A DNA stretch of 57,549 nt, from contig NZ_WKJK01000027.1 in NCBI RefSeq assembly GCF_009674535.1, forward strand, positions 1-57,549, written 5' to 3'. The notes under the pieces were generated by a model. That model was not told where the DNA came from and made no database searches. It saw only the letters and a program-made list of their open reading frames with translations. The translations under genes were made by a program, and so were the position numbers. Positions 16,497 through 22,613 of the stretch are shown piece by piece. How positions within the stretch are numbered: the first letter of the stretch is position 1; each line of letters opens with the position of its first letter. The DNA is from Duganella guangzhouensis. Its GTDB lineage: Bacteria; Pseudomonadota; Gammaproteobacteria; Burkholderiales; Burkholderiaceae_D.

Positions 16497-17297
16497 ATGC
16501 GCGCGCCGGCTCAGCTTGACAGTCCCTATCGTGCTCACGAGGATGAAGTGATGGATACCGCGATCGACACCTTACGCAGCGAAACCAGCGATAGCTTCCG
16601 CGAAGTCAACGCGCGGATCGATGTGTTGCGACAAGAAATGCAGCAGCATTTCTTGCTTGTACAGGCGCAGATTGCCGAAGTGCGGCGGGAAGGGCATCAA
16701 CAGCTGATGTCGCTGCTGGAACAGATCGAAGCGCTGCGCGCGGACACGCAACGCCAATTCATGGCGACACAAGAGCAACTCGCCGCGCTACGCGTGGAAA
16801 CGCGAGAGCAAATTGCTGCACTACGAGCAGAAACGGGAGCGCAAATTGCCGCGCTGCGAGATGAAACGCGAGAGCAAATTGCCGTACTCCGAGCGGAAGC
16901 AGGAGCGCAAATTGGCGCACTCCGAGTGGAAACAGGGGCGCAAATTAGCGCACTCCGAGTGGAAACAGGGGCACAAATTGGCGCACTACGAGTGGAAACG
17001 CGAGAGCAGCTCGCTGAGCTGCGGAAGGCAACGCAGCAACAATTTGAAGTCCTGCAGAAGGCCATATTACAAGTCGAGGAGCGGATCAAAGAACAGCATC
17101 AGGAAACGCTGGCCACCACCCGCCTGCTGGATGCCCGCATTTTTGAACTACAGCGGGAAACCACCGCGAGGATCGACACCGTCATTGACGAAAGCGCCAA
17201 GCGCATGGACCGCAGCGATGCCCAGTTCCGCTGGCTGGCCGGGCTACTCATGGCCAGCCTGCTAGGGATAGCAGGGATGCTGCTCAAGGTCTACTAA
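16497..17297 (+). CDS. Hendecad-repeat coiled-coil protein with C-terminal membrane anchor
   Basis: A 266-residue protein. Residues 20-90 are helical, residues 92-179 form eight near-identical 11-residue repeats of the type AQIGALRVETG, a further coiled coil follows, and one membrane helix (WLAGLLMASLLGIAGMLL) ends the chain with three residues outside. Eleven-residue periodicity gives a nearly straight right-handed coiled coil. The layout (long coiled coil plus terminal helix) resembles DUF1640/CCDC90-like proteins, with which I would compare it. ATG at 16497 has GGAGACC upstream; an internal ATG at 16551 is an alternative. It stands alone, upstream of ssrA. Confidence 0.7.
   Translation: MRAPAQLDSPYRAHEDEVMDTAIDTLRSETSDSFREVNARIDVLRQEMQQHFLLVQAQIAEVRREGHQQLMSLLEQIEALRADTQRQFMATQEQLAALRVETREQIAALRAETGAQIAALRDETREQIAVLRAEAGAQIGALRVETGAQISALRVETGAQIGALRVETREQLAELRKATQQQFEVLQKAILQVEERIKEQHQETLATTRLLDARIFELQRETTARIDTVIDESAKRMDRSDAQFRWLAGLLMASLLGIAGMLLKVY
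16770..17033 (+). repeat. Eight tandem 33-bp repeats (hendecad units)
   Basis: In-frame 33-bp units beginning CGAGAGCAAATT or GGRGCGCAAATT and ending GTGGAAACR. Units 5 to 7 are nearly identical at DNA level (two substitutions between units 5 and 6), which signals recent unequal recombination or slippage and predicts copy-number variation between strains. Confidence 0.88.
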
Positions 17298-17426
17298 GAA
17301 TTGGTGCCGGTATATTTCCCGACCGCCGGCGCCGGTAGAACCGCCCGCGTGGGGCGCTGATGTGAACATCATAGCCGCCGAATGTGACCGGCGTTTGACG
17401 TCATGGCGGCGGCGAGGAAAGTACTG

Positions 17427-17432
17427 TAGAAT
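17427..17432 (+). promoter_or_regulatory. Candidate -10 element of ssrA
   Basis: TAGAAT lies 12 bases before the mature tmRNA 5' end. No convincing -35 with normal spacing is present (a TTGACG at 17395 is too far away), so confidence is low. Confidence 0.3.
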
Positions 17433-17443
17433 GAAAGGTCTGT

Positions 17444-17803
17444 GGGGACGACCTGGTTTCGACGTGGGTTGCAAAGCAGAGCAGGGCATACCGAGGGCTG
17501 GTTACCTCGTAAATACACCCAGAAATCAATAACTGCAAACGATAACTCGTACGCACTGGCAGCCTAAGGGCTGTTAGCTCCTAAACGCTTCTTCCCTGGG
17601 GCGGACCGTTAAAAGTCAAGGAGTCATTTACAGGGAATCGCGCTGCAACGGGTCACTTGGAGCAGCGCTAAATTTAAGGTGAATCGCCTGTACGTAACGT
17701 GCACATCCGTGCCGTCCGGGTTAAATTAAATGATAGTGCTAAGTATGTAGAACTGTCTGTAGAGTGCTTGCGGACGCGGGTTCGATTCCCGCCGTCTCCA
17801 CCA
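17444..17803 (+). ncRNA. ssrA: tmRNA
   Basis: A 360-nt one-piece tmRNA. The 5' GGGGACG pairs with the 3' CGTCTCC to form the acceptor stem, followed by ACCA. The T-arm GCGGGTTCGATTCCCGC is canonical. The tag reading frame at 17535-17567 encodes ANDNSYALAA then TAA; the resume codon is GCA. Together with SmpB it rescues stalled ribosomes and marks the peptide for ClpXP. The 3' 33 bp recur at 19043-19075 because this gene served as an attachment site; the copy next to the promoter is complete, so function should be retained. Confidence 0.97.
17764..17796 (+). repeat. Left attachment-site copy (attL) within the tmRNA 3' end
   Basis: A 33-bp stretch starting GTGCTTGCGGACGCGGG and ending CCCGCCGTC is repeated exactly at 19043-19075 in the same orientation; the following TCCACCAC also recurs there after a 2-nt offset. 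This is the usual mark of an element integrated into the 3' end of ssrA. Confidence 0.9.
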
Positions 17804-17824
17804 CAAATTCATCTAGTAGCATCT

Positions 17825-17855
17825 AACGCCGTCCAAGTGACGGCGTTTTCTTTTG
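17825..17855 (+). terminator. Terminator behind ssrA, on the island side
   Basis: AACGCCGTC/GACGGCGTT with a 5-nt loop and a T-rich tail. A diverged version stands behind the right attachment copy. Confidence 0.8.
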
Positions 17856-17916
17856 TATTTCCAGACACTTAGCCTCTAACCCCATCTTGCCAAGTCCAAC
17901 CCCGTCCGGCGATACT

Positions 17917-17935
17917 GGGGGTATTAACGGGGGTA
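17917..17935 (+). promoter_or_regulatory. Integrase arm-type repeats, left
   Basis: GGGGGTATTAAC followed by GGGGGTATC: a direct repeat with 12-bp period just before the integrase stump, matched by a similar pair at the right end of the relic. Confidence 0.55.
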
Positions 17936-17964
17936 TCCTCGGGAAACGAACAAGGGGGAATTTG

Positions 17965-18060
17965 ATGGCTGGGGTATCGGGTTATCCAAGCTTACGGATA
18001 AGGCTGTTAGGGCGTTCGCAACCGCTGCGGAACGTGGCAAGAAGTTGGCAGACGGTGGTG
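17965..18060 (+). pseudogene. Tyrosine-recombinase (phage/ICE integrase) N-terminal stump
   Basis: One frame reads LSKLTDKAVRAFATAAERG then KKLADGG, the characteristic N-terminus of P4-type integrases (arm-binding domain). The ATG at 17965 starts MAGVSG in a different frame, so a one-base change separates start and body. The reading then breaks at the left end of an IS21-type sequence (18061), and the catalytic domain is absent. It is therefore both frameshifted and interrupted. Confidence 0.75.
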
Positions 18061-18519
18061 TGTTAAGTCGCATTGAAAATTGACCCACCTTCCCCACGAA
18101 TTTGCAACGGAATCTGACCCACGTTCATAGCACAATCCTTCCTGTCCTTTCGACAGGAGATCGGAGTGATTGACGTGGATTTATTAGGCATAATTCGACG
18201 CTGGCACCTTCGTGACCAGGTTCCCCTTCGAGAGATCGCCAGGCGACTGGGTATCTCCCGCAATACCGTCCGGCGATACTTGCGGTCGGAAATCACCGAG
18301 CCCTCCTATACGGAGCGGCGATCATCAAGTCTCTTAGACAAATATTCTGTGCAGCTGTCGGCTTGGCTCAAGGCCGAGGCAGGCACAAGCCCCGAAAGCA
18401 ACGTCGCAATCTGAAGCAGCTCCACTTAGAACTTAAGGGGCTGGGCTATGAAGGGTCATATGACCGCGCTGCATCTGCCAGGCAGTGGAAGGTGGGTCAA
18501 TCGGAGTGGGCAATTCTGC
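18061..18519 (+). mobile_element. Internally deleted IS21-family element
   Basis: The left end begins TGTTAAGTCGCATTGAAA. A 15-bp perfect inverted repeat, ATTGACCCACCTTCC at 18079-18093 and its complement at 18487-18501, brackets an istA fragment. A second TGACCCAC lies at 18115-18122, as in the multiple terminal repeats of IS21 elements. The rest of istA and all of istB are missing, leaving a roughly 450-bp miniature derivative. The exact right boundary is uncertain because the outer right end does not mirror the left. Confidence 0.7.
18166..18486 (+). pseudogene. istA: IS21 transposase IstA, frameshifted and truncated
   Basis: The first frame (ATG 18166) encodes DLLGIIRRWHLRDQVPLREI then ARRLGISRNTVRRYLRSE, the IstA helix-turn-helix. 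It stops at 18414, but homology continues in another frame from about 18363: RKQRRNLKQLHLELKGLGYE then GSYDRAASARQWK. A frameshift falls near codon 70, after SAWLKAEAG. The catalytic DDE domain is lost where the sequence runs into the right inverted repeat. Confidence 0.8.
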
Positions 18520-18597
18520 GAGCAAACGAACACTCATGCCTTGCTGGTGTCGAAGAACGTCAAGGCGCTAGAGGAGAAATCGATTGAGGACGGCAGC

Positions 18598-18834
18598 ATG
18601 CGTAAATGTCCTTCTTGTGCAGAAGTAGTGAAGGCAGAAGCAGTCGTCTGCCGTTTCTGCCAGCGCGAGCTCCCTGCCATCGAAGCACCCGTCAAAACGC
18701 AAGCGCAATATGAGGAGGAAATGCTTATCCTGATGGACAAGTACAGTATCTTCTTTGACGGCTTTAATTACTTCTACAAGAAGGAAAAATTCCCGACCTT
18801 CGCTGCGGCGCTAGAGCAAGCGAAGGCAGCTTAA
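18598..18834 (+). CDS. Small zinc-ribbon protein, possibly the C-terminal remnant of a larger one
   Basis: 78 residues starting MRKCPSCAEVVKAEAVVCRF, with a CPSC...CRFC zinc ribbon and a helical tail (YEEEMLILMDKYSIFFDGFN). GAGGA precedes the ATG at 18598. The frame is open upstream to 18448 and reads KNVKALEEKSIEDGS before the Met. In many proteins such a ribbon closes a longer chain with a similar preceding linker, so the gene may have lost its 5' part to the IS21-type insertion. It is the only potentially expressed gene in the ssrA relic. Confidence 0.55.
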   Translation: MRKCPSCAEVVKAEAVVCRFCQRELPAIEAPVKTQAQYEEEMLILMDKYSIFFDGFNYFYKKEKFPTFAAALEQAKAA

Positions 18835-19042
18835 ACTGGTGCGAATCGGCACGGTCAGTGACGACTCTTGATGTTGTGCGTGTGTACAGTAAAAAACGGT
18901 GTTGCAACTTTTTGCTAGCCGGAGAGTTTATCTACGGGCGCCCAGTTGAGGGCATTAATAGCGATAAAATCTGGGGGTAATAGTGGGGGTGTTTAGCGCT
19001 TATCGAACTGATGTTGTACTACGTATGTTGTTGTTTTTAAAG
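18835..19042 (+). other. Right arm of the ssrA relic, non-coding
   Basis: No plausible gene. The only structure seen is the GGGGGTA/GGGGGTG pair at 18973-18991, likely arm sites of the lost integrase. Confidence 0.5.
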
Positions 19043-19075
19043 GTGCTTGCGGACGCGGGTTCGATTCCCGCCGTC
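19043..19075 (+). repeat. Right attachment-site copy (attR)
   Basis: Exact 33-bp copy of the tmRNA 3' segment at 17764-17796; the next bases read ATTCCACCAC instead of TCCACCAC. It is not part of a second tmRNA, because no 5' half is present. Confidence 0.9.
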
Positions 19076-19104
19076 ATTCCACCACCGAACAACGCAATAC
19101 CCTG

Positions 19105-19135
19105 AATGCCGTCCTCGTGATGGCGTTTTTATTTT
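19105..19135 (+). terminator. Terminator behind attR, probably the original ssrA terminator
   Basis: AATGCCGTC/GATGGCGTT followed by TTTTTATTTT, resembling the one at 17825-17855. If the island inserted at the tmRNA 3' end, this is the displaced host terminator. Confidence 0.65.
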
Positions 19136-19189
19136 GCCCCTTCCTGGATTATCTCAACTGTGAATGTCCCTCATCGCAATTAGGAATTG

Positions 19190-19283
19190 GATTTATATGT
19201 CGTGGCGCAGCATAATTCACCTGTCTCCTCTATCTCCTCCAAGGAAATAGACTTCAGCCCGCCTCTTGAGCGGGCTTTTTTTT
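19190..19283 (+). repeat. Direct repeat, left copy, flanking the S10 carboxypeptidase gene
   Basis: About 94 bp from GATTTATATG through GCAGCATAATTCAC and CTCCTCCAAGGAAATAGACT to a terminator-like hairpin (AGCCCGC...GCGGGCT plus T-run). It matches 21052-21148 with a handful of differences and a 1-bp indel. Weaker similarity extends about 30 bp upstream to a shared GTGAAT. Confidence 0.85.
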
Positions 19284-19501
19284 GGCAAAACGGACAGCGG
19301 GCCGTATTCTTTGTGTTGCTGCCAGGCAAGTCATTGGCAAGGTATTGGTGGCTAGTGGCGGCGATTCGCTTGCCGTCAGATGGGCCTCCTTTGGGATTTC
19401 AGAGTAGTTTAACTTGGGCGTTTTTCTTTGGTTTTCCGCTCGGCAAGCTGCTATGCTTGGCGATTGCGCAGAGGTGCGCAACGACTTCATGTAAGGATTC
19501 C
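19284..19501 (+). other. Spacer upstream of the S10 carboxypeptidase
   Basis: About 220 bp, less GC-rich, with no gene that I can support. It must hold the promoter of the peptidase gene, but no clear -35/-10 pair is visible. Confidence 0.4.
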
Positions 19502-21025
19502 ATGCCTATGACAACTATGTTCAAATTTGCCCGCGTGCTGGCTGTGGCGGGCTTGCTGGCGGGCGGCGCGTCGTTCGCGCATGCTGCTGATACTGCCGCT
19601 GCGGCGGCTGATGTTAAAGCCAAATCGGATAACAAGCCCGACCTCGATTTGCCGCCGATGTCCGAGGATAAAACTGTCCGTCAGACGATACAACTGAACG
19701 GCAAGCCTTTGCATTACGACGCCACGGTCGGTTCGATCAAGGTGCGCGATGCCAAGGGCAAGGTGATTGGCGAGGTGGTGTACACGGCCTATGTGGTGCC
19801 GGGCAGTGCGCCCAATCGGCCGGTGACGTTTGCGTTTAATGGTGGGCCGGGCGCGTCGTCGGTGTATCTGAACATGGGCGCGATTGGCCCGCGCCGGGTG
19901 CAGTTTGGCGCGGCGGGCGATGCGCCGTCGGATTCGTCGGAGTTGAAGGATAACCCGCATACCTGGCTGGATATGACCGATCTGGTGTTCATCGATCCGA
20001 TCGGTACCGGCTTCAGCCGCTCGCTGGAGGAGCCGGCCAAGACCAAGACCGATTTTTACGCGACCGAACCGGACATCAAGTACCTGTCGCGCATTGTGTA
20101 TGACTGGCTGGTCAAGAATGGTCGTCTGCGCTCGCCGAAATTCCTGATGGGCGAGTCTTACGGCGGCTACCGCGCGCCGCGCATTGCTTATGAGCTGCAA
20201 ACCCAGCTGGGCATCGGCGTCAAGGGTTTGATTATGGTGTCGCCGTATCTCGATCCGGCCGCGATCGGTGACGATACGGCGCTGTCGCCGCTGCCGTGGA
20301 TGATTAATCTGCCGTCGATGGCGGCGTCGCATCTGGAAACCCAGCAGCAGCTGACGCCGGCGGCGATGCGCGGCATCGAGGCTTATACCCGTAGCCAGTT
20401 CGCCACCGATTTGCTGGCGGGCCGCTCGGACCCGGCTGCGGTGGCGCGACTGGTGGACAAGGTGGCGGGCCTCACCGGTATCGATCCAACCGTTGTCGGT
20501 CGTCTGGATGGCCGTCTGGACATCAACACTTTCCTGCGCGAGTTGCATCGTGCCGACAAGAAGATTGGCTCGGTGTATGACTCCAATGTCACGGCTTACG
20601 ATCCGTTCCCGGCCTCGGCCGAGCGCAAGTCGGGTGATCCGATTCTGAATGCGCTGATTGCGCCGTCAACCAGTGCGATGGTGGATTTTGTCACCCGCGA
20701 GGTGGGCTGGAAGTCGGATACTCAGTACAAGGCGCTGTCGTATGAGGTGAACAGCTTGTGGGATCGTGGCGTTACCCAGGATAAGCCGGTGGGCGATTTG
20801 CGTCAGGCCATGGCCAACGATCCGAAGATGGGGGTGCTGATTGCACACGGGTATAACGATTTGTCTTGCCCGTACTTCGCTTCGGCGCTGATTCTGGATC
20901 AGATGCCGGCGGCGATGGCGGCACCGGCGCGGTTGGCGGTGTATCCGGGTGGCCATATGTTCTATAGCCGTGATGGCTCGGCGCAGTCGTTTAAGCGTGA
21001 TGCGCAAGCGTTATTCTCTAAGTGA
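19502..21025 (+). CDS. Exported S10-family serine carboxypeptidase
   Basis: A 507-residue peptidase with a signal peptide (cleavage near ASFAHAAD). The alpha/beta-hydrolase core has the S10 oxyanion motif FNGGPGASSVYLN (112-124), the nucleophile Ser219 in GESYGGYR, Asp453 in HGYNDLSCPY and His485 in YPGGHMFYSR. Members remove C-terminal residues and work at acid pH; bacterial versions are periplasmic or secreted. The ATG at 19502 follows AAGGA; the longer frame to 19187 runs through the repeat and lacks a signal peptide. It sits just outside attR and is bracketed by ~95-bp direct repeats; its codon use is a little less GC-rich than that of the neighbours. Confidence 0.92.
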   Translation: MPMTTMFKFARVLAVAGLLAGGASFAHAADTAAAAADVKAKSDNKPDLDLPPMSEDKTVRQTIQLNGKPLHYDATVGSIKVRDAKGKVIGEVVYTAYVVPGSAPNRPVTFAFNGGPGASSVYLNMGAIGPRRVQFGAAGDAPSDSSELKDNPHTWLDMTDLVFIDPIGTGFSRSLEEPAKTKTDFYATEPDIKYLSRIVYDWLVKNGRLRSPKFLMGESYGGYRAPRIAYELQTQLGIGVKGLIMVSPYLDPAAIGDDTALSPLPWMINLPSMAASHLETQQQLTPAAMRGIEAYTRSQFATDLLAGRSDPAAVARLVDKVAGLTGIDPTVVGRLDGRLDINTFLRELHRADKKIGSVYDSNVTAYDPFPASAERKSGDPILNALIAPSTSAMVDFVTREVGWKSDTQYKALSYEVNSLWDRGVTQDKPVGDLRQAMANDPKMGVLIAHGYNDLSCPYFASALILDQMPAAMAAPARLAVYPGGHMFYSRDGSAQSFKRDAQALFSK

Positions 21026-21051
21026 ATATCTATCATTGAAAATTGAAATTT

Positions 21052-21148
21052 GATTTATATGCCGTGATGCAGCATAATTCACTTGTCTCCTCTATTCTCC
21101 TCCAAGGAAATAGACTTCAGCCCGCTCCTTGAGCGGGCTTTTTTTTTG
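21052..21148 (+). repeat. Direct repeat, right copy, flanking the S10 carboxypeptidase gene
   Basis: Second copy of the element at 19190-19283, beginning 27 bp after the peptidase stop codon and ending in the peptidase terminator. Same orientation. Confidence 0.85.
21119..21148 (+). terminator. Rho-independent terminator of the S10 gene
   Basis: AGCCCGCTC/GAGCGGGCT with a 3-nt loop and a run of ten T. It is part of the right direct repeat. Confidence 0.88.
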
Positions 21149-21170
21149 CCGCGCTGCGGGACGGCGGGCG

Positions 21171-21198
21171 AAAAAAAAGCCGCACGGCTGTGCGGCTT
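21171..21198 (-). terminator. Rho-independent terminator of the PEP-CTERM gene
   Basis: AAGCCGCAC/GTGCGGCTT, followed on the minus strand by eight T. It is convergent with the S10 terminator 22 bp away. Confidence 0.85.
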
Positions 21199-21215
21199 GC
21201 TCCCGGAGGGATGAT

Positions 21216-21920
21216 TTACTTCTGCTTGCGGCGACGGCTCATCAGGCCGAGCGCGGCCAGACCGGCGAGCAGCATGGCGTAGGTTTCTGGTTCCGGCACC
21301 GCCGACGTGATGCTGGTCGAGGACGGGATGGTGGTGGTGCCGAGCGACGTGGTGTCGGTACTGCTGGTGTCGATCGGTTCCGTGGTGCTGGTTTGCGACG
21401 GGGTGGTGTCCGTGGTCGTGGTGTCGGTGCTGCTGCCAGCGTCGCTGCTGCTGGAACCGCTGCTGCTGCCGCTGCTGGAACTGCTGGTGCCCGAATTGCT
21501 GCTGCTGCCACTGCTGGAACTGCTGCTGCTGCCACTGCCCGAGGAATGGCTGCTTTCCGACGAGTTGCTGCTATTGCTCGTGAAGCTGCTACCGGAGTTG
21601 CTTCCTGCGTCGTAGGTGTAGGTGCTGCCGGTGTTGCTTTGGTTGTTGCCGCTATTGTTGCTATTGCTGCTGTTGTTGCTGGAGCTGGAGCTATGGCTGC
21701 TGGAATTGCTGCTGCTGTTGCCATTGCTGCTGTTGTTGCTATTGCTATTGCTGCTGCTGTTGCTAGAGGAGTTCGAGCTGGAGCTATGGCTGCTGGAGTT
21801 GCTGCTGTTGTTATTGCTATTGCTGCTGGAGCTGCTGGAATTGCTATTCCCCGCCGAAGCGGCGGTGGAGAAGGCGAGGGAGAGGGCGGCGGCGCAGGCG
21901 ATCAGTTTGGCTGGTTTCAT
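21216..21920 (-). CDS. Ser/Asn-rich PEP-CTERM exported protein
   Basis: A 234-residue protein: signal peptide (KLIACAAALSLAFSTAASAG), about 170 residues of almost pure Ser/Asn/Thr/Gly, and a textbook PEP-CTERM tail, VPEPETYAMLLAGLAALGL then SRRRKQK. Such tails are recognised by exosortase (EpsH/XrtA); targets are often glycosylated and tied to exopolysaccharide or biofilm formation. No exosortase gene lies in the window. The coding strand is rich in AGC/AGT/AAT runs, so the opposite strand shows long Leu-rich shadow frames. ATG at 21920 is chosen for the signal peptide; an ATG at 21935 would add MYRIT. Confidence 0.85.
   Translation of the reverse strand: MKPAKLIACAAALSLAFSTAASAGNSNSSSSSSNSNNNSSNSSSHSSSSNSSSNSSSNSNSNNSSNGNSSSNSSSHSSSSSNNSSNSNNSGNNQSNTGSTYTYDAGSNSGSSFTSNSSNSSESSHSSGSGSSSSSSSGSSSNSGTSSSSSGSSSGSSSSDAGSSTDTTTTDTTPSQTSTTEPIDTSSTDTTSLGTTTIPSSTSITSAVPEPETYAMLLAGLAALGLMSRRRKQK
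21300..21845 (-). repeat. Low-complexity Ser/Asn codon tract
   Basis: Runs of AGCAGC, AGCAAT and AGCTCC codons, with several longer near-repeats such as those around 21670-21700 and 21770-21800. Expected to vary in length by slippage. Confidence 0.7.
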
Positions 21921-22014
21921 GGTTATTCTGTACATAAATTAGAAAAATATCTCGGCCAGCAACTGCAGTTTTTTGGGCACCCCCAGCCATCCCCCGCACA
22001 ATAGCACGATCATG

Positions 22015-22042
22015 CTTTACGGATATGTTAATTTCCGTAAAG
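22015..22042. promoter_or_regulatory. Inverted repeat upstream of the PEP-CTERM gene
   Basis: CTTTACGGA/TCCGTAAAG with a 10-nt centre in an AT-rich spacer, between the end of the decarboxylase-like gene (22066) and the PEP-CTERM start (21920). It could be an operator for the latter or a weak terminator for the former. Confidence 0.45.
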
Positions 22043-22065
22043 TTATTAAAATTATCTATGGGAAA

Positions 22066-22530
22066 TTAAAATCCAGGTGGCGGAACTTCCGGGATCTGGT
22101 TGTGCAGACTGGCGTTGATGGCGTTCCAACCGCGTATGGCCGCGATCGCGTAGCTCAGTTCCGCGATCGCGGTCTCGCTGAAATGCTGCTGCAGCAGCGC
22201 GAAGTCGGTATCGCTGGGCTGGCGCTGCGGCAGGGCGTTGACCGCTTCCGCCCAGTTCAGCGCCGCCCGCTCGCGCTCGCTGAAGAACGATGCTGGCGCC
22301 TCGCGCCAGCCGGCCAGCGCATTCAGGTGGCGCGGCTCGGCTTCCTGCTTGATGAGGTCGCGCCAGTGCATGTCCACGCACACGCCGCAGCCGTTAATCT
22401 GCGACACGCGCAGATTAATCAGCTCCACCAGCCGCGCGCCGAGCGAGCTTTTCTTGACCGACGCCGACAGCGCGATCATGGCCTGCAAATTGGCCGGGGC
22501 AAGTTGAAAGAAGGGGATACGGGCAGTCAT
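22066..22530 (-). CDS. Carboxymuconolactone decarboxylase/AhpD-like protein
   Basis: A 154-residue all-helical protein with the AhpD-type core: LGARLVELINLRVSQINGCG then VCVDMHWRDLIKQ (Cys-x-x-Cys and His), and ERERAALNWAEAVNAL. The CxxC...H set supports a thiol peroxidase or disulphide reductase-like role rather than true lactone decarboxylation. It lies directly downstream of an ECF41-type sigma factor, the best known partner arrangement of that group (carboxymuconolactone decarboxylase, oxidoreductase or epimerase). An ECF41 promoter precedes it with a leader of about 45 nt and AAAGGTG as ribosome-binding site. Confidence 0.87.
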   Translation of the reverse strand: MTARIPFFQLAPANLQAMIALSASVKKSSLGARLVELINLRVSQINGCGVCVDMHWRDLIKQEAEPRHLNALAGWREAPASFFSERERAALNWAEAVNALPQRQPSDTDFALLQQHFSETAIAELSYAIAAIRGWNAINASLHNQIPEVPPPGF

Positions 22531-22582
22531 GATGTCACCTTTCAGAGTCAGCGGAAGGCACCGCGCCTTCCATACCCTGTTA

Positions 22583-22609
22583 GACGCGCCGCCCGCGCGT
22601 TTTGTGACA
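22583..22609 (-). promoter_or_regulatory. ECF41-type promoter of the decarboxylase-like gene
   Basis: On the minus strand TGTCACA, exactly 16 bases, then CGTC: the consensus described for ECF41 sigma factors. It begins just beyond the sigma gene's stop codon and points at the 22530 start. Confidence 0.85.
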
Positions 22610-22613
22610 GCCG

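Larger units (their letters stand above)
17804..19042. mobile_element. Relic of an integrative element inserted at ssrA
   Basis: About 1.24 kb between two direct copies of the tmRNA 3' end. Next to the left copy are two GGGGGTA repeats (17917-17923 and 17929-17935), and next to the right copy GGGGGTA and GGGGGTG (18973-18979 and 18985-18991), both pairs spaced exactly 12 bp, as expected for integrase arm sites. Inside are an integrase N-terminal stump, an IS21-type relic and a zinc-ribbon ORF. The GC content is visibly lower than in the flanks. The element can no longer move by itself because its integrase is broken. Confidence 0.85.

Noticed and set aside
16770..17033. 33-bp tandem repeats considered as a CRISPR array
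   Set aside because: Repeats are contiguous without spacers and encode a regular 11-residue coiled-coil period in frame.
17764..17803. tRNA-like end considered as a separate tRNA gene
   Set aside because: The T-arm and CCA belong to the tmRNA; no D-arm or anticodon arm of a tRNA precedes them, and the copy at 19043 is only the att duplication.
21622..21942. Leu-rich plus-strand frame that might look like a membrane protein
   Set aside because: It is the complement of the Ser/Asn codon tract of the PEP-CTERM gene (AGC/AAT read backwards gives GCT/ATT and CTG/TTG-like codons).
21971..21989. Sigma-54 -24/-12 promoter for the PEP-CTERM gene
   Set aside because: A GGGTGCCC...CTGC stretch on the minus strand is suggestive, but the GG-N10-GC spacing is not met.
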